From NCBI RefSeq assembly GCF_040183065.1, contig NC_091119.1, positions 108,031,763-108,095,762 on the forward strand: a stretch of 64,000 nucleotides of DNA, written 5' to 3'. Both the position numbers and the translations under genes were made by a program. This document shows, piece after piece, positions 42,555 to 53,890 of this stretch (the stretch's first letter is position 1; each line of letters starts with the position of its first letter). The notes below the pieces were generated by a model that saw nothing but the letters and a program-made list of their open reading frames with translations, was not told where the DNA came from and ran no database searches. The DNA is from Periplaneta americana. Lineage: Eukaryota; Arthropoda; Insecta; Blattodea; Blattidae.

Positions 42555-42680
42555 ATCCTAATTCCATTACCCTTTCATATATATTAATGAAACCTGGTTG
42601 AGTGGAAGAGAAGGCGTTATAGCCTTAACTCTGCAAGGCAAAATACAACCACCACCACCACCACCACCACCACCACCACT
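42555..42680 (+). repeat. LINE tail followed by (ACC)n
   Basis: GGTTGAGTGGAAGAGAAGGC and GCCTTAACTCTGCAAGG form a LINE-type 3' tail that runs into (ACC)n at 42647-42680. The copy at 42970-43064 has the same tail followed by (ATT)n. Confidence 0.6.
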
Positions 42681-42969
42681 GCTACCCTTTTCCTCAAATT
42701 CTCTGGCACATTTTTTGAGGGAGGAATCGAAATGAGAATGTGATATACTAGAACACACAAACATGGGTTCAGAATATTCACAGGCACGAGTTAACGAGCA
42801 CACAGGATCGGACCTTCCAGTTGTCATTTTGGCAGTAGCGCTATTTTCATAATTAATTGGATTTGAATTCGATATTATGAGTTGGAGTTTTTCTAAGTGG
42901 AGATTTGAACACATAGTCCGTGTCATCAACATCAAGGTACCATATGCCAGCACAGATGTGAAAATTGAG

Positions 42970-43015
42970 TGTTAGAGAATACCGTATGGCCTTAACTCTG
43001 ACAGGTTAAATAAAC

Positions 43016-43064
<49 letters not shown>
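42970..43064 (+). repeat. LINE tail followed by (ATT)n
   Basis: GGCCTTAACTCTGACAGGTT AAATAAACC is followed directly by about 15 ATT units (43017-43064). The tail sequence matches that at 42625. Confidence 0.65.
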
Positions 43065-43240
43065 TTCAAAGAGGTCGACAAATTACGGTGGAAGTCAAGC
43101 AGATTTGTAGCTCATTTTATTCACAGCTCTTTCATACTAAAGTTGATAAAGATTCTTCATATACAATACAAACGTTGTCATTGTTAACTTTTATTAACTT
43201 TGTTTACTATTTTTTAACTTTTTCAAAAATTAATATTTTG

Positions 43241-43397
43241 TTTTTGTTGTTTAGTCAACAACAAACATTGGTTCAGAATACCAAGAAGGCACCACTTGTG
43301 AGGCAATTAGGCCAGGAGGTAATGGGATAGGGTGGCCAGTTCCTTTCCCCCTCCATTGCATACATCGCCGACTAGCTACATATTACACTAGTCAGAG
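43241..43397 (+). repeat. Interspersed repeat family A, copy 2
   Basis: Best-preserved copy of the 165-bp family (see 36209). Contains CACCACTTGTGAGGCAATTA and CATTGCATACATCGCCGACT. Confidence 0.8.
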
Positions 43398-43549
43398 AGG
43401 ATATAATATTGATATAAGGATGTCCGTTTTATTTTCTTACTACGAAGCGGTAATTTCACTCTACGCAGCTGCGGTAAGAATATCTTAAACAGTCTCTGAT
43501 TAATATCACTAATTACTTTCATATTAAAGTAAAAATAAAATACACAGCT

Positions 43550-43800
43550 TTATTTAAAACGTGCTACACGAAATGCCATATCGCTTAGGGTTTCCTAGGT
43601 CAATACATACAGTCGGCAACACGCTGCTATTGCCTTTTACCCCCGGGAAAGACCCGGCACTCAATTTAGTAGGAGGCCAGTGAACCTCGGGGCCGTTCTC
43701 AAAGTTTTTGACAACGAGAAAAATCCCGTCGCCAGGACTTTCCAATCCGTAACCAGTTGTTTTATCTACTGGTTACCAGGCTGCCATTCCAACCACATGC
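43550..43800 (-). mobile_element. SINE with tRNA-like head
   Basis: The minus strand runs from a tRNA-like head (43735-43795, anticodon-arm-like CTTTCCAATCCGTAACCAGT region) into a body with GTCGGCAACACGCTGCTATT and GGGAAAGACCCGGCACTCAA. The box B segment is deleted, so this copy would not be transcribed by Pol III. Confidence 0.6.
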
Positions 43801-45559
43801 TCACAACAAAAGAAATTTTCTCTCATACTGACTGCCAGCCCCAGAATAAACTTGACTCCTTTTCTTAGAGACTGGTGAATCCAACAGTCTTGCGTATGTC
43901 CTGTATTTCCTTTTTGTTATATCATGCTTTGATTTTAGCCACAGTACACAGCGTGAGGCACATGAAGGAAGCTCATAACATAGTTGCGAGTATAAGTGCC
44001 GATCAGTGGTCAGGGAATGAAAGGACGTACTGCATGATATAAATTAGATATAAAATCGCCTGAAGTGTGACAAAGGTGCCACAAAGACGTTCAGAATTCA
44101 TTTTTGTAAAGCCTTAAATGAGATTACAAGACCTCACATGTTACGAACGTTATGTCTTCTTTTTCTACGCATGAAGCTGTATATACACTTCCGTTCGCTA
44201 CGCCATTCATTTGTACCAGCTTACAAAATTTATATTTTGTAAATGCAATCTTCATGCTGCACCTGTTATATAATTTTACAATACAGGGATTTGTTTTAAG
44301 ACCACACGTCCTTAGACGCTCGCTGCTATATGTCATCTTCTCTACACAGTTCTATTTTATATAGATTAGAATGATTAATCATATTTTAACAATTTTATTT
44401 TTATATATAGATTTTATTGCTAATGTTTAACATTTTAACCCATTTAACTTGTGACTTCGTATGTACCATTGTATCTTATTGTATACTCAGATCTACTTCA
44501 CATTTAAGACCTATGTCTTCACTGTTTGTTTATAATATAAGCTGTCTGTAATGATCTGATGATGGTTCAGTGGAACCGAAAACGTTCATCTATTATGTAA
44601 AAAACAGTACATTTGTGTTTAACACATTTGTGATTTGATAAGTCTGACGATCTTAACAATAAAAATCTTGACAATTTGTACAACTTATCGGACCCAAAAT
44701 GGTTTTCAAATGTTTACAAATTGTTTTTCCTAATTTTTAATTGTTAACGAACACAATACACTTAAATACAAAAAATTCGAAAAATCACAACTTTATTTCG
44801 GCTAGAGACCATCTGTAAACTATGAGCTGTAGATATATCGCATCAACGGAATAGTTAAATGGTTGAAATGTCGATAAGATTTATCGTATCTTTGTGCACA
44901 TGTGCAAATTTTTATACTCGGAAAGTTTTTTTCTACATAAGATTTTAATCCTAATTCCCTTCCGAAATTGTAGGGTCTACATCAGTTTTTATCGAGTAAA
45001 AATCCATCGATTTGAACCCGCAAAAGAGATAAATGGGACCAACGTTAATCTTGCACAACTAATATCAACATCAGGCCGAACCTTTGTAATAGAAAAGCAA
45101 ATTACACATTAATAAATGCTCCATATAACCCGAAACGTGACGAGATAACAGAACATTGCAAAAACCGCCCGAAAAACAAAAGCCCTACCAGTGATACAAT
45201 TACTACTGCTGTAACCTGTTGCAGGTCCATTCAGGGAATTAGCAGCGCATCCTGACTCAACTCGCTACAAGAGAAGAAAAACGGTTCTAGCGACCTCTTC
45301 GTCTAAAAACGTGGTTTCACTCTCAAATCCTTATATTTCGACACGGAATACAAAATTTTATGTAAATGTTAAGTTCTCTATACGCATTAATACGTTTGAA
45401 AGGAATAAAGATGTATCGAAGTCCCATTTTCATTTATTTTGGCTTCAGGAAGTGAATAATTTGCAAGACACATTGGCTACATTTACTACTGGAAGAACAT
45501 CTCAATACTCACTTTTATAACCTTGCTGCCAATGGAAGTTATGAAGAAAAAATAATATC
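43801..45559. other. Intergenic, no gene recognised
   Basis: AT-rich. Only the hammerhead-like motif at 44549-44595 stands out. The paired open frames at 44124-44364 on both strands are not convincing. Confidence 0.45.
44549..44595 (+). ncRNA. Hammerhead-ribozyme-like motif
   Basis: CTGATGA (44556-44562), then T, then a perfect 5-bp hairpin GGTTC-AGTG-GAACC (44564-44577), then GAAA (44578-44581) and ACGTTC. Flanks TAATGAT upstream and ATC-T-ATTA downstream pair as GAT/ATC and TAAT/ATTA with one bulged T, forming stem I around the core. The extra T after CTGATGA and a very short stem III are imperfect, so self-cleavage is uncertain. Penelope-like retroelements and retrozymes are known to carry such motifs. 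Confidence 0.4.
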
Positions 45560-45640
45560 TTCCTTTTGTCCAGAATCGAACCCGCAACTTTTTAGTTTCT
45601 CTACCAATTGAGCTAATTCGGATCAGTTCTCATAATTACT
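45560..45640 (-). mobile_element. tRNA-like SINE head
   Basis: Minus strand box A (TTAGCTCAATTGGTAGAG) and box B (GCGGGTTCGATTCTGG) are well spaced, but no intact acceptor stem surrounds them and the flank is SINE-like AT-rich sequence. Confidence 0.55.
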
Positions 45641-45744
45641 CCCTCTACATTATTTTAAATAATTCGCACACTCTGCCAAGGTTATCACAGTTTTCCCTTA
45701 CCTTCCCCATCCTTTAATACCTTAAAAACTTCGATTTTCGTTAT

Positions 45745-45975
45745 GTTCTGTTCGCTAGTGAATGATGACGTAAGAGCAGCGTGAACGCGCATGCCCAGAA
45801 GGGTTCATTATTGACCCGACTTGGGGCGTGCGACAGACATTGTGGTTTGCTACTTGGGATCGTCTCGGAGTTTCACAACCAAATTTTGCTTGTTAATCAA
45901 AGCGTTTAGGAAGCCTGCGAAAAGAAGGCCGTAGCCAGGATTGGGAGCCGCAGGGAGACCACAGTGACAGCCACC
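45745..45975 (+). promoter_or_regulatory. Candidate housekeeping promoter and 5' UTR
   Basis: A local rise in GC content precedes the exon at 45976. TGATGACGTAAG (CRE-like, 45762-45773) and GAACGCGCATGCCC (NRF-1-like, 45783-45796) lie about 180-210 bp before the ATG. Such elements are common at TATA-less promoters. No experimental start site is known. Confidence 0.4.
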
Positions 45976-46027
45976 ATGGTGAGCACGGCGACTGACGACG
46001 GGCCCGAGATCAAGGCTATCGAGACAG
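45976..46027 (+). CDS. Probable first coding exon of an unidentified gene (Pms2-like?)
   Basis: ATG in a perfect Kozak context (GCCACCATGG) opens 17 codons, MVSTATDDGPEIKAIET, plus one base, ending at a consensus donor GTAAGG. Local GC content is far above the surroundings and the sequence is preceded by a promoter-like stretch. The tail PEIKAIET resembles the residues just before the conserved ICSGQVV motif in the DNA mismatch-repair protein PMS2 (IKAIDK in flies as I recall). That link rests on six residues and is tentative. The next exon was not found in the window, so the first intron would be long or the gene extends past 64000. Confidence 0.45.
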
Positions 46028-47574
46028 GTAAGGCGACGCAGTGCGATAACGTGCATGTTACACTAATCGAGTGCTGACCCTCACAAGGAATCGGCTTGTC
46101 ATATGGTAGGCCCGGTTCCTCTTGTTGTGGGAATGCGTGAAAAACACGACGATTGTCATCTGTCAAGGAACGTACAATCCTGCTTAACCTTCTATAGTGA
46201 TGCCATAATTTAACCAGTAAATTGAAATAGCCACTTAAAACAAGCTCAGCATATAGGTTTCTTCCTCTTCACTTACTGTGGAAAGCATTTCTTAAATAGT
46301 TTTCATTAATGTTCTTTCCTTTCAAGCTGGCTCTTCCCGAACATCGATTTTTGTTACAATGTAATATTTTATGCTTTCACGGTGAAGAAGTTCTGAGAAA
46401 GGTTCTGGATTTACAACGTATGTTGAAATTTAATACTTATTTCCAAACATACAGGGCTAATTACATGTTAGATTAGCCGGAAATATCGAACACAACAAAG
46501 TAAGCGATCTTTTATGTCTCTTACTGATATTAACCCTGATGTACGAAGTCGATCCGTAACGTTGAAGGTATTAAAGTCTCAACGCAAGGCCGAAAATCTA
46601 GCACTGTTCTATTGTTACAAGACTTATAATTGCCAATTTTATATTACTAAAGCAAAATCATAATTATGCATTTCAGTATTTTCATGATATATCACAAACA
46701 CAATGCTACTAAAACGACAAGTTGCATTTGTTCTTCGGATATTGACTAACTCCGTAACAGGGTATAATATCTTTATCTCTTTTCTATTTAAATTCTCTAA
46801 CACAAATGTATGTATGAAAAATTACTAGTGGAAAACAAAGTTCTTAGGTCATTTTAAAATATCTACATTAAAAACGTATAAAAGAGATTCAAATTTAATA
46901 CAATACAATTTTTAAGAATTATTATAAAAGTGCACCGTTAAGCAATTGCCAGTTTTAGGTTACGTTAGGGTTACGTTACGTATCAATTTCGTCAATGTTT
47001 AACCGATATTTTACAGAAAATGTATTACCTAACAAAGATGCCATTTACTGTGATGTTAGAGATGACAAGAATCTAAGAAGTTATTGTTCACCTATAACAA
47101 CTGATTAGTGATTATGAACTAAAAGAAAGTAATTGTCGAAGAGATAATATGTAAGCTTCAGACGTATGTACACCTAAATTCTAATAAATAAGAAATATTG
47201 ACATTAAGTTGTAATGGATCTTTATGCTTTAATCTTCAGCAGAGTAACAAAACTGTATGCAGTTGATTAAAAGGTTGTAATACTGGAGATTCTAAGTTCG
47301 CAATAATCGATTCAAGAGACATCCGTGTGGGTAGAAAATCCAGGTAATGGTCGCCTACACGAAAATGCGTGCAGCATTAGCAGTAATATCTGCATTCTAT
47401 ATTTCAAAAGAGGATGGAATAAAATAGCCGTTATGGATTACCTTTATAGGCTATTTTGAAGTTCGTATCTTCGTAAAGCTATTAGAGACAGGCAAGCAAT
47501 TATTTGTATTTATTATAAACGTAATTCAGAACTTTAAAATTAGCAAATCAAGATTTTCAGGTATAACTCCCTGT
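46028..47574. other. AT-rich, no gene recognised; possibly intron of the 45976 gene
   Basis: No open frame, splice-bounded coding block or repeat family was identified. Confidence 0.4.
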
Positions 47575-47660
47575 AACTCCCTTTGGTACGTTAAACCAAA
47601 GGTCCCGGGTTCGATACCCGGCTCCGGAACAATTTTTCCCTCGAAATTATTTAAAATTAG
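47575..47660 (+). mobile_element. SINE 3' portion
   Basis: A box-B-bearing AGGTCCCGGGTTCGATACCC is followed by GGAACAATTTTTCCCTCGAA, matching the SINE at 26891-27280. Confidence 0.65.
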
Positions 47661-47664
47661 CATT

Positions 47665-48130
47665 TGTATTCATTCATTTCATTAGTTTTTTTGCCCAAGG
47701 GCAGGTCTTTCACTGCAAACCCAACTTTCTCCAATCTTTCCTATTTTCTGCCTCCTTTTCGTTTCCTCATATGATCCATATATCTTAATGTTGTCTATGG
47801 TCTGATATCTTCTTCTACCTCGAAACCTTCTCCCGTTCACCATTCCCTTCAGTGCATATTTCAGTAGGCAGTTTCTTCTCAGCCAGTGGCCCAACCAATT
47901 CCTTTTCCTCTTCTTGATCAGTTTCAGTATCATTCTTTTTTCACCCACTCTTTCCAATACAGCTTCATTTCTTACTCTCTCTGCTCACTTCACACATTCC
48001 ATTCTTTTCCATATCCACATTTCAAATGCTTCTATTCGATTCTCTTCACTTCGTCGTAATATCCATGTTTCTGCCCCATACAATGCCACACTCCATACAA
48101 AGCATTTCACTTGTCTCTTCCTTGGTTCTT
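47665..48130 (-). mobile_element. LINE reverse-transcriptase C-terminal fragment
   Basis: The minus strand reads a YGAETWILRR-like segment, then NRIEAFEMWIWKRME, then an open 91-codon run with KRNWLGHWLRRNCLLKYALK and GRRRYQTIDNIKIYGSYEE. This is an RTE-like LINE C-terminus with a (TTCA)n-type tail at the left edge. It is frameshifted. Confidence 0.8.
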
Positions 48131-49284
48131 TGTGTAAACATCACTATTAAATGAGGATCGGTGGAATAATATGAACAGAATGACACAATAGGCTTACTAA
48201 CGATGAGTTGTCAGGGACAAACATAAATTTGTTTAAAATCAAAGTGAAAATTTTTATTTTCAATTTTATTCTTAAGAACCATACAACAAAAAAAGGCACT
48301 AGAGCTCAAGAAACTGAGATTATGTAGCTCAACTAAATTAAAATTTCAATCTTAATCTACTTTTCTGTAAATATCGTTTCAATTAAAACATGTTTGCGAC
48401 AGCAGAACGTGTAACAATCTATACATTTCACAAGAGGTGTAGGCTGGACTTCTTGGCTGGTGAAAATGAAAGAAACGCATAAGGTTTCCAAAGATTGAGC
48501 CTGCTTTTCTTTCCTAGTGAAGAAAAAGATGAAGAAGGTATCTTACTCACTGGGGCCGGACCATTTCAAATGTATAAATCCACGTGACTGATCCACAAAG
48601 GGATGAGAAAGGTTTTCTACTCGCTGAGATTGTTACAAATGACTAATAATTACAAATGGTTAAATCAATCACGTCCACTTATCATTTGTAGTGTCCTTCA
48701 ACGAGTAAGACATCCTTCCCCCCTTTTGTTAACCAGAAGATGAGTTTCTTTTGTACCTAACCGGCAATGGAAGAAGACCAAGTTATCCTTCTTCTGAAAT
48801 ATTCACTATTGTTGTCTCTCTAATTTAGAACATAGTCTGAAAGGTGATATGAGGAGTGTACAGTACATTTTGGTGTGAGGTTTCTAGGTATCTGTACCGT
48901 CAGAGATGCAGACATAACCAACGTTTCGGAGTTAAATATCGGTTCCATTATCAGGGACAGTTGGGATCTACTGAAGTAAAGGTCTGGAGAATAGCTCTTT
49001 ATAACACATCCAATAGATGTTTTTCCTTTCTCTGCCTTCCTTGATAACTGAACCGATATGTAGCTCCGAATTGATGGGTACATCTAAATCTATGACACAG
49101 CGCAAATACCCCAAAACCTCGAATGATGTTGATTACCATGAAAATTACACTCAAATATTTTTAACTTGTCATTCGTCCCGACTCTACGAGCAAGCTGACA
49201 GATGTCACTAGTGCAGAGAAGCGTAGATCACTTAGTACGTCAGAGAAAATCCAGAGTGCACTGCAGGCGGTGAATCTACTTTAC
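48131..49284. other. Intergenic or intronic, no gene recognised
   Basis: Partial internal similarity links 48537-48600 and 48606-48720 (GAAGGTATCTTACTCACTGG against GAAAGGTTTTCTACTCGCTG). No coding evidence. Confidence 0.4.
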
Positions 49285-49390
49285 GCTGATAATGAATAAA
49301 TTCAGAGTTGAGCGGGATTTGAACACGGGCCACCTGGCTTATAAGTTCAATGTGGTAGCACTGAACCACCGTAGCAGTCACGTACTCAAA
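49285..49390 (-). mobile_element. tRNA-like SINE head
   Basis: Minus strand contains a box-A-like GTGGTTCAGTGCTACC and a box-B-like GTGTTCAAATCCCGC. The stems are imperfect. Confidence 0.5.
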
Positions 49391-49506
49391 TATATTTTAA
49401 TAAATAGGACTATAACTATTCTCATTACTAACAATTTTAGAACAGAAGAGAGTGAAAAAATGTACTGCATTCATTTGCGTACATGTCAACTATGTGTATG
49501 TGCGTG

Positions 49507-49662
49507 CGTATGTATGTATGTATGTATGTATGTATGTATGTATGTATGTATGTATGTATGTATGTATGTATGTATGTATGTATGTATGTATGTATGTATG
49601 TATGTATGTATGTATGTATGTATGTATGTATGTATGTATGTATGTATGTATGTATGTATGTA
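49507..49662. repeat. (TATG)n tetranucleotide array, about 39 copies
   Basis: An uninterrupted array. Three overlapping open frames encoding Met-Tyr-Val-Cys repeats across it are artefacts of the 12-base common period. Confidence 0.97.
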
Positions 49663-50190
49663 TAATATTATGTTAGTTATCCTATTCTGTGTTTTTAGAT
49701 ATTTGTTTCACTTTGTCCTACATATTAGACTGACACAAATGATAGAAATTTCCAAGTCCGATGAAAATCATATTAACAATGGATCAAAATCCATAGGCAA
49801 AGATTACAAGTAAAATAATAGTGGTGCGTAAAGTAAACATTCACCGATTAATATTATACTGTATATTCAATTGAAGTTTAAATTACTTTGACGGTTTGGC
49901 CTAATCCTAATCCATTTAAATCGTTGTAATATTTTTAAAATAAACAAAATTTCACACTACTATGTTCTACATTCTACACTTAAGGCCAGAGAGCCTCACT
50001 AAAGTTATATAAGGAAAAGGGAGACGTCATCTAAAAGGATGAGAAAAAACTGGAGCATAATGTAGAACAGATTAATATTAAATTCTGTATCAATTTGAAA
50101 AGGAAACAATAATTGTCTTTATTTAATGCAAAATAATCGTACCGGTATGTTTAAATAATTGTTATAGAACAGCTTTTAATTATTATAATC

Positions 50191-50222
<32 letters not shown>

Positions 50223-50224
50223 TT
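49663..50224. other. No gene recognised
   Basis: AT-rich sequence ending in a short ATT run (50201-50222). Confidence 0.4.
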
Positions 50225-50765
50225 TGATCGCGGCCCCATATTAACTGCTCTGCGGACTACCAGGGGGCCGCAGATCCCCAGCTGAGAATCACTGTCTCCA
50301 ACACGGCACTGCAGAAAATTACAGCTTCTGAGAACATCACACAAAAAGCCCTCATAACGAAGAGGAAGTGAGGTTGTCATGTAGCAAGGCAGCAACAAGG
50401 CAGATGGGCGCGAGAAACCACCATGTGGGACCCGTACATAGGAAGGAGAACACAAGGCAGGCCAAGAAGAAGATGGGCAGATACATTCAAGCAGCAGCTG
50501 GGAGGGAACGAGTGGAGACAGATAGTGAACAAACTCATATAGAACTAAAATTTGGCAAACTCTGGTGTATCTCACATAGTGAATGTGAATGTAAATATTG
50601 TTCACGTGAAATAGCTCATCATGTGAACCACACCAACCGAGCTTCCCCTCTTGTAGGAGGCCCTAGCCCTTCATGGGACATAGTAGTTTCATTCATTCAT
50701 TCATTCATTCATTCATTCATTCATTCATTCATTCATTCATTCATTCATTCATTCATTCATTCATT
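50225..50765 (+). mobile_element. LINE 3' end with (ATTC)n tail
   Basis: In one + frame 50420-50550 reads WDPYIGRRTQGRPRRRWADT and KQQLGGNEWRQIVNKLI, the GRPRRRW signature of RTE-like C-termini. The 3' UTR (AGGCCCTAGCCCTTCATGGG) runs directly into (ATTC)n at 50689-50765. Confidence 0.75.
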
Positions 50766-51199
50766 ATTGAAAGATAAAGTACTACATGTAACTTATAATA
50801 AAAGTGAAGTTAGCATTAAATGTTTCACAAGTTATAGAACATAAGTTACTTGATTCTAAAGGGAAAATAATATCGAGAAGTTATTACTGGTAGCTTTGCA
50901 GTATCTCACAACCAAGAATTCTAACCATTGCACCATAAAATCGTAAGTGTAACACATTAGTAAAAGTGGACACTAGTGCAATTTTTCGATGCGTAGATAT
51001 TAATTTTGACTGCACTGCACACTTTCTATAAACAACGTAGAATACTACCTATAAATTTATACCTGTACTAAAAACACAATTATTGATGTATCTACTGTAT
51101 TTGAAAAAAATCAGATAAAGGTAATGCAATAATTTGATTATTTATAACTATCTTTGACAGTGTAGGTTTCCGCATTACAAAAAAAAAAAAAAAACGAGA
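50766..51199. other. No gene recognised
   Basis: AT-rich, with a poly-A run at 51178-51194. Confidence 0.4.
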
Positions 51200-51720
51200 G
51201 AGAGAGATCGACCAAATTATACCGATGAACCATTTTCACAGAAAACTCAAATAAAGATATACCAAACCATAATAAGGAGCATTCTTACCTATGGAAGGGA
51301 AACTTGGACTTTGTCATAGAAAAGTGAGATGATGCGTGGAGTATCTGAGAGGAAGGTGCTTAGGAGAATTTTTGGAGGTGTGCTAGATAAGTCAGTTTGG
51401 AGAATCCGATATAATAACAAGCTGTATGAGAAATATAAGAGTAGGGATGTGGTCATCTACATTAAATTGAGAAGATTGGAGTGGATTGGCCATGTATATA
51501 GGACGGAGGATCATAGAATACCAAGGAGAATTATGAAAGGGAAATTATTTGGTAAGAGAGCAATTGGAAAACCTAAGAATAGATGGACAGATGTTGTGAC
51601 GAGTGACTCGAAAGGATTGTTCGGTATTACAGCATGGAGGAGGATGGCTTTGGATAGAGAAGGATGGAGGAAGAAGATAAAGGAGGGACCGTGATGCCAT
51701 TATGTAGAAGAAGAATCATT
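51200..51720 (+). mobile_element. LINE reverse-transcriptase C-terminal fragment
   Basis: IYQTIIRSILTYGRETWTLS, a stop, then an open 121-codon run: VLRRIFGGVLDKSVWRIRYN, LRRLEWIGHVYRTED, GKPKNRWTDVV and AWRRMALDREGWRKKIKE, then a stop and a GAAGAAGAA tail. It is RTE-like and 5' truncated. Confidence 0.85.
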
Positions 51721-52186
51721 TTCAGAGAATTTCATTGCAACACTGCAACTATACAACAAAATCACAAACCTTGATTACAAAGAGAGAACTTTTGCTTAAC
51801 AATCAGTAGCATTTGTTATCATGTGATAAATATCAGCGTAGCCTAGAGGCTGTTTCCGGAAGTAATTTAACCCTATTTTATCCCTGTTATTACGAACTCA
51901 ACTTTGGAGACGCGCTGTGAACTGATGAGGAATACATAAAATTAAGTTGATATTGTTGGCTTTAATTTTTTATGTCAACGACAAATTATCGAGAATTTTA
52001 TAGCAGGAAATATCCCTCATGAAGTGACTATCACAGCTAATTTATTGATTAAGTTATCGGTAAGTTATGGAAAGAAACGAGAACACAGTTACAGGAATGT
52101 CACATGTAGAGTTTTTTTATATTATTCACTTTTAAGAGGACGTATCAAAATACATGTTTTTGACTTGTAACTTCTACAACAATTCC
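51721..52186. other. No gene recognised
   Basis: AT-rich unassigned sequence. Confidence 0.4.
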
Positions 52187-52490
52187 ATCTACATTAAAAG
52201 AAAAAATTGAAGCGAGTTTGTGGAAACGAAATTACATTTCGGTCACGAGGGAAATACGTCATATCTGGTAATCACAACAATGTGAACGAGGTAATTTATA
52301 TACACAAGATGAGTCCGCATATATACATAATCTACTTGGAAGGGTTTATTATAATCCATCGGAGAATTAGAATATATTTAAAAAATAATGTTGTTCAGTT
52401 GTGCTTTGACATGGGTGTGAAACAGACGCGTGCACAATACATGCGTAACAATAAAAAGTTAATACAATTTTGGCATTACTTACATTCACA
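52187..52490. repeat. Interspersed repeat family B, copy 2
   Basis: Collinear with 42024-42330. The 116-codon open frame here is in repeat sequence and is not shared with the other copy. Confidence 0.65.
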
Positions 52491-52608
52491 TGAAAAATTA
52501 ATTAATAACAATATTTACGGGATATTCTCATGTCATTATGTACAGTGTACCAATTAATTGTCAATTGACAATGGCACAAAAACAGTTGTTTATTTGTTTT
52601 CTTAATAG

Positions 52609-52610
52609 TA

Positions 52611-52671
<61 letters not shown>
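52609..52671. repeat. (ATT)n microsatellite
   Basis: About 20 ATT units. Confidence 0.95.
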
Positions 52672-52770
52672 GCATGGTCGAATTTTATTCATAGTTTCTT
52701 TATTGCATTCCGTTCTTTTGACAAACTTTCATCTTACAACAAATTTTATTTATTTATTTATCTAATTCCA

Positions 52771-52930
52771 TTGTTGTTGTTTAGTCGACTGTCCGAATAC
52801 AGGTCTGAACTTCACAAGTAATACCAACAAGACACCACTTATGAGGCAACTAAGCCAGGAGATATTGGGATAGGATGGCCAGTTTCTTTCCCTCTCCATT
52901 GCATACATCGCCGACTTGCTACATACTAAT
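52771..52930 (+). repeat. Interspersed repeat family A, copy 3
   Basis: Contains TTTAGTCGACTGTCCGAATA, CACTTATGAGGCAACTAAGC and CATTGCATACATCGCCGACT; see 36209. Confidence 0.8.
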
Positions 52931-53547
52931 TCCATTATGGTATTCTAATTCCTATATATTCGTCACACAAAAGTACAGGGATTTTCTCAGCTCCCCTGTC
53001 ACTGCTTTATAGCCTTCATACAAATTGTCATTCACACATCAAAGTTAGCAGGAAATGATTGCGTTCAGTCATCAATGCAATTGACCACAGTTCCCTTTAA
53101 TAGAGCTATGAACTGACACAAATGTTGAGTTCTATAGGTAGGCTATCGAATCATCATAACAGTCAAACATTTTCCAAGTAAATATTTTCAATACTTAAAA
53201 AAATTGACAGGAGATTTAAGAAAATTCTCATTGATTGCGTGAAATATTTATATTCGAATTACAATAATAAAACACAATATGTACTTTCTCAACACTGTAG
53301 TATATTTTATTTGATATTAAGATATGTAGGTATATTACACCTCATATACCAAATATTTCCATGACTGTTACATAGACAACATCGAGGCACATTAACTAGA
53401 GCAGGAAGAGGGACGGATCGCGTAGAAAACTACTTACACTTCTGTTTTCATGGTACTATTAGTGACGTCAGAGCATACTTTTCATATGAAACGTTACATT
53501 TTTTTTTCTGTATCTCTACTAACATAAACATTTCACGTCAAAATACA
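52931..53547. other. No gene recognised
   Basis: AT-rich unassigned sequence. Confidence 0.4.
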
Positions 53548-53890
53548 CTATCTACCAAAAAGTAATTGGACACTGTTTTTGCCCCTTTAGAATCACGTTA
53601 TACCTCCTCTTGTTGCTATAACAGCAGCCACCCTGTCAGGCACGCTCTCCACTAGTTTGTGTAGGATATCCACTGGAATGCGTCGCCATTCCTCTTACAA
53701 CATGACAATCAGTTGGACAATGGAAGTTGGCAGCATCTTCAGAGATCTCAATCGCCGTTCCAATTCGACCCAAAGGTGCTCAATGGGATTGAGATCAGGA
53801 CTCTGTGCAGGCCAGTCCAACCGGTGAACATTATTGTCTGCATACCACTGCATAGTAGCCGTCGAAACATGGGGCCATCTTCCATTGTAG
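53548..53890 (-). pseudogene. Tc1-like transposon end with transposase C-terminus
   Basis: The left end reads TA then CACTATCTACCAAAAAGTAA TTGGACACTG, a Tc1-type terminal repeat. Minus-strand frames give LDWPAQSPDLNPIEHLWVEL and ERRLRSL, then EEWRRIPVDILHKLVESVPD and RVAAVIATRGG. This covers the catalytic Glu and the C-terminal tail. Two stops are visible and the 5' half is missing beyond about 53890. Confidence 0.85.

Noticed and set aside
46955..46990. TTAGG-like telomeric motif
   Set aside because: TTAGGTTACGTTAGGGTTACG is only two imperfect units, far too short for an interstitial telomere.
49292..49813. 173-codon open frame with Met-Tyr-Val-Cys repeats
   Set aside because: It is a (TATG)n microsatellite read through; all three frames of the array are open.
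50692..50765. (ATTC)n as a possible CRISPR-like array
   Set aside because: It is a simple tetranucleotide repeat at a LINE 3' end; no spacers. No CRISPR array exists in this eukaryotic window.
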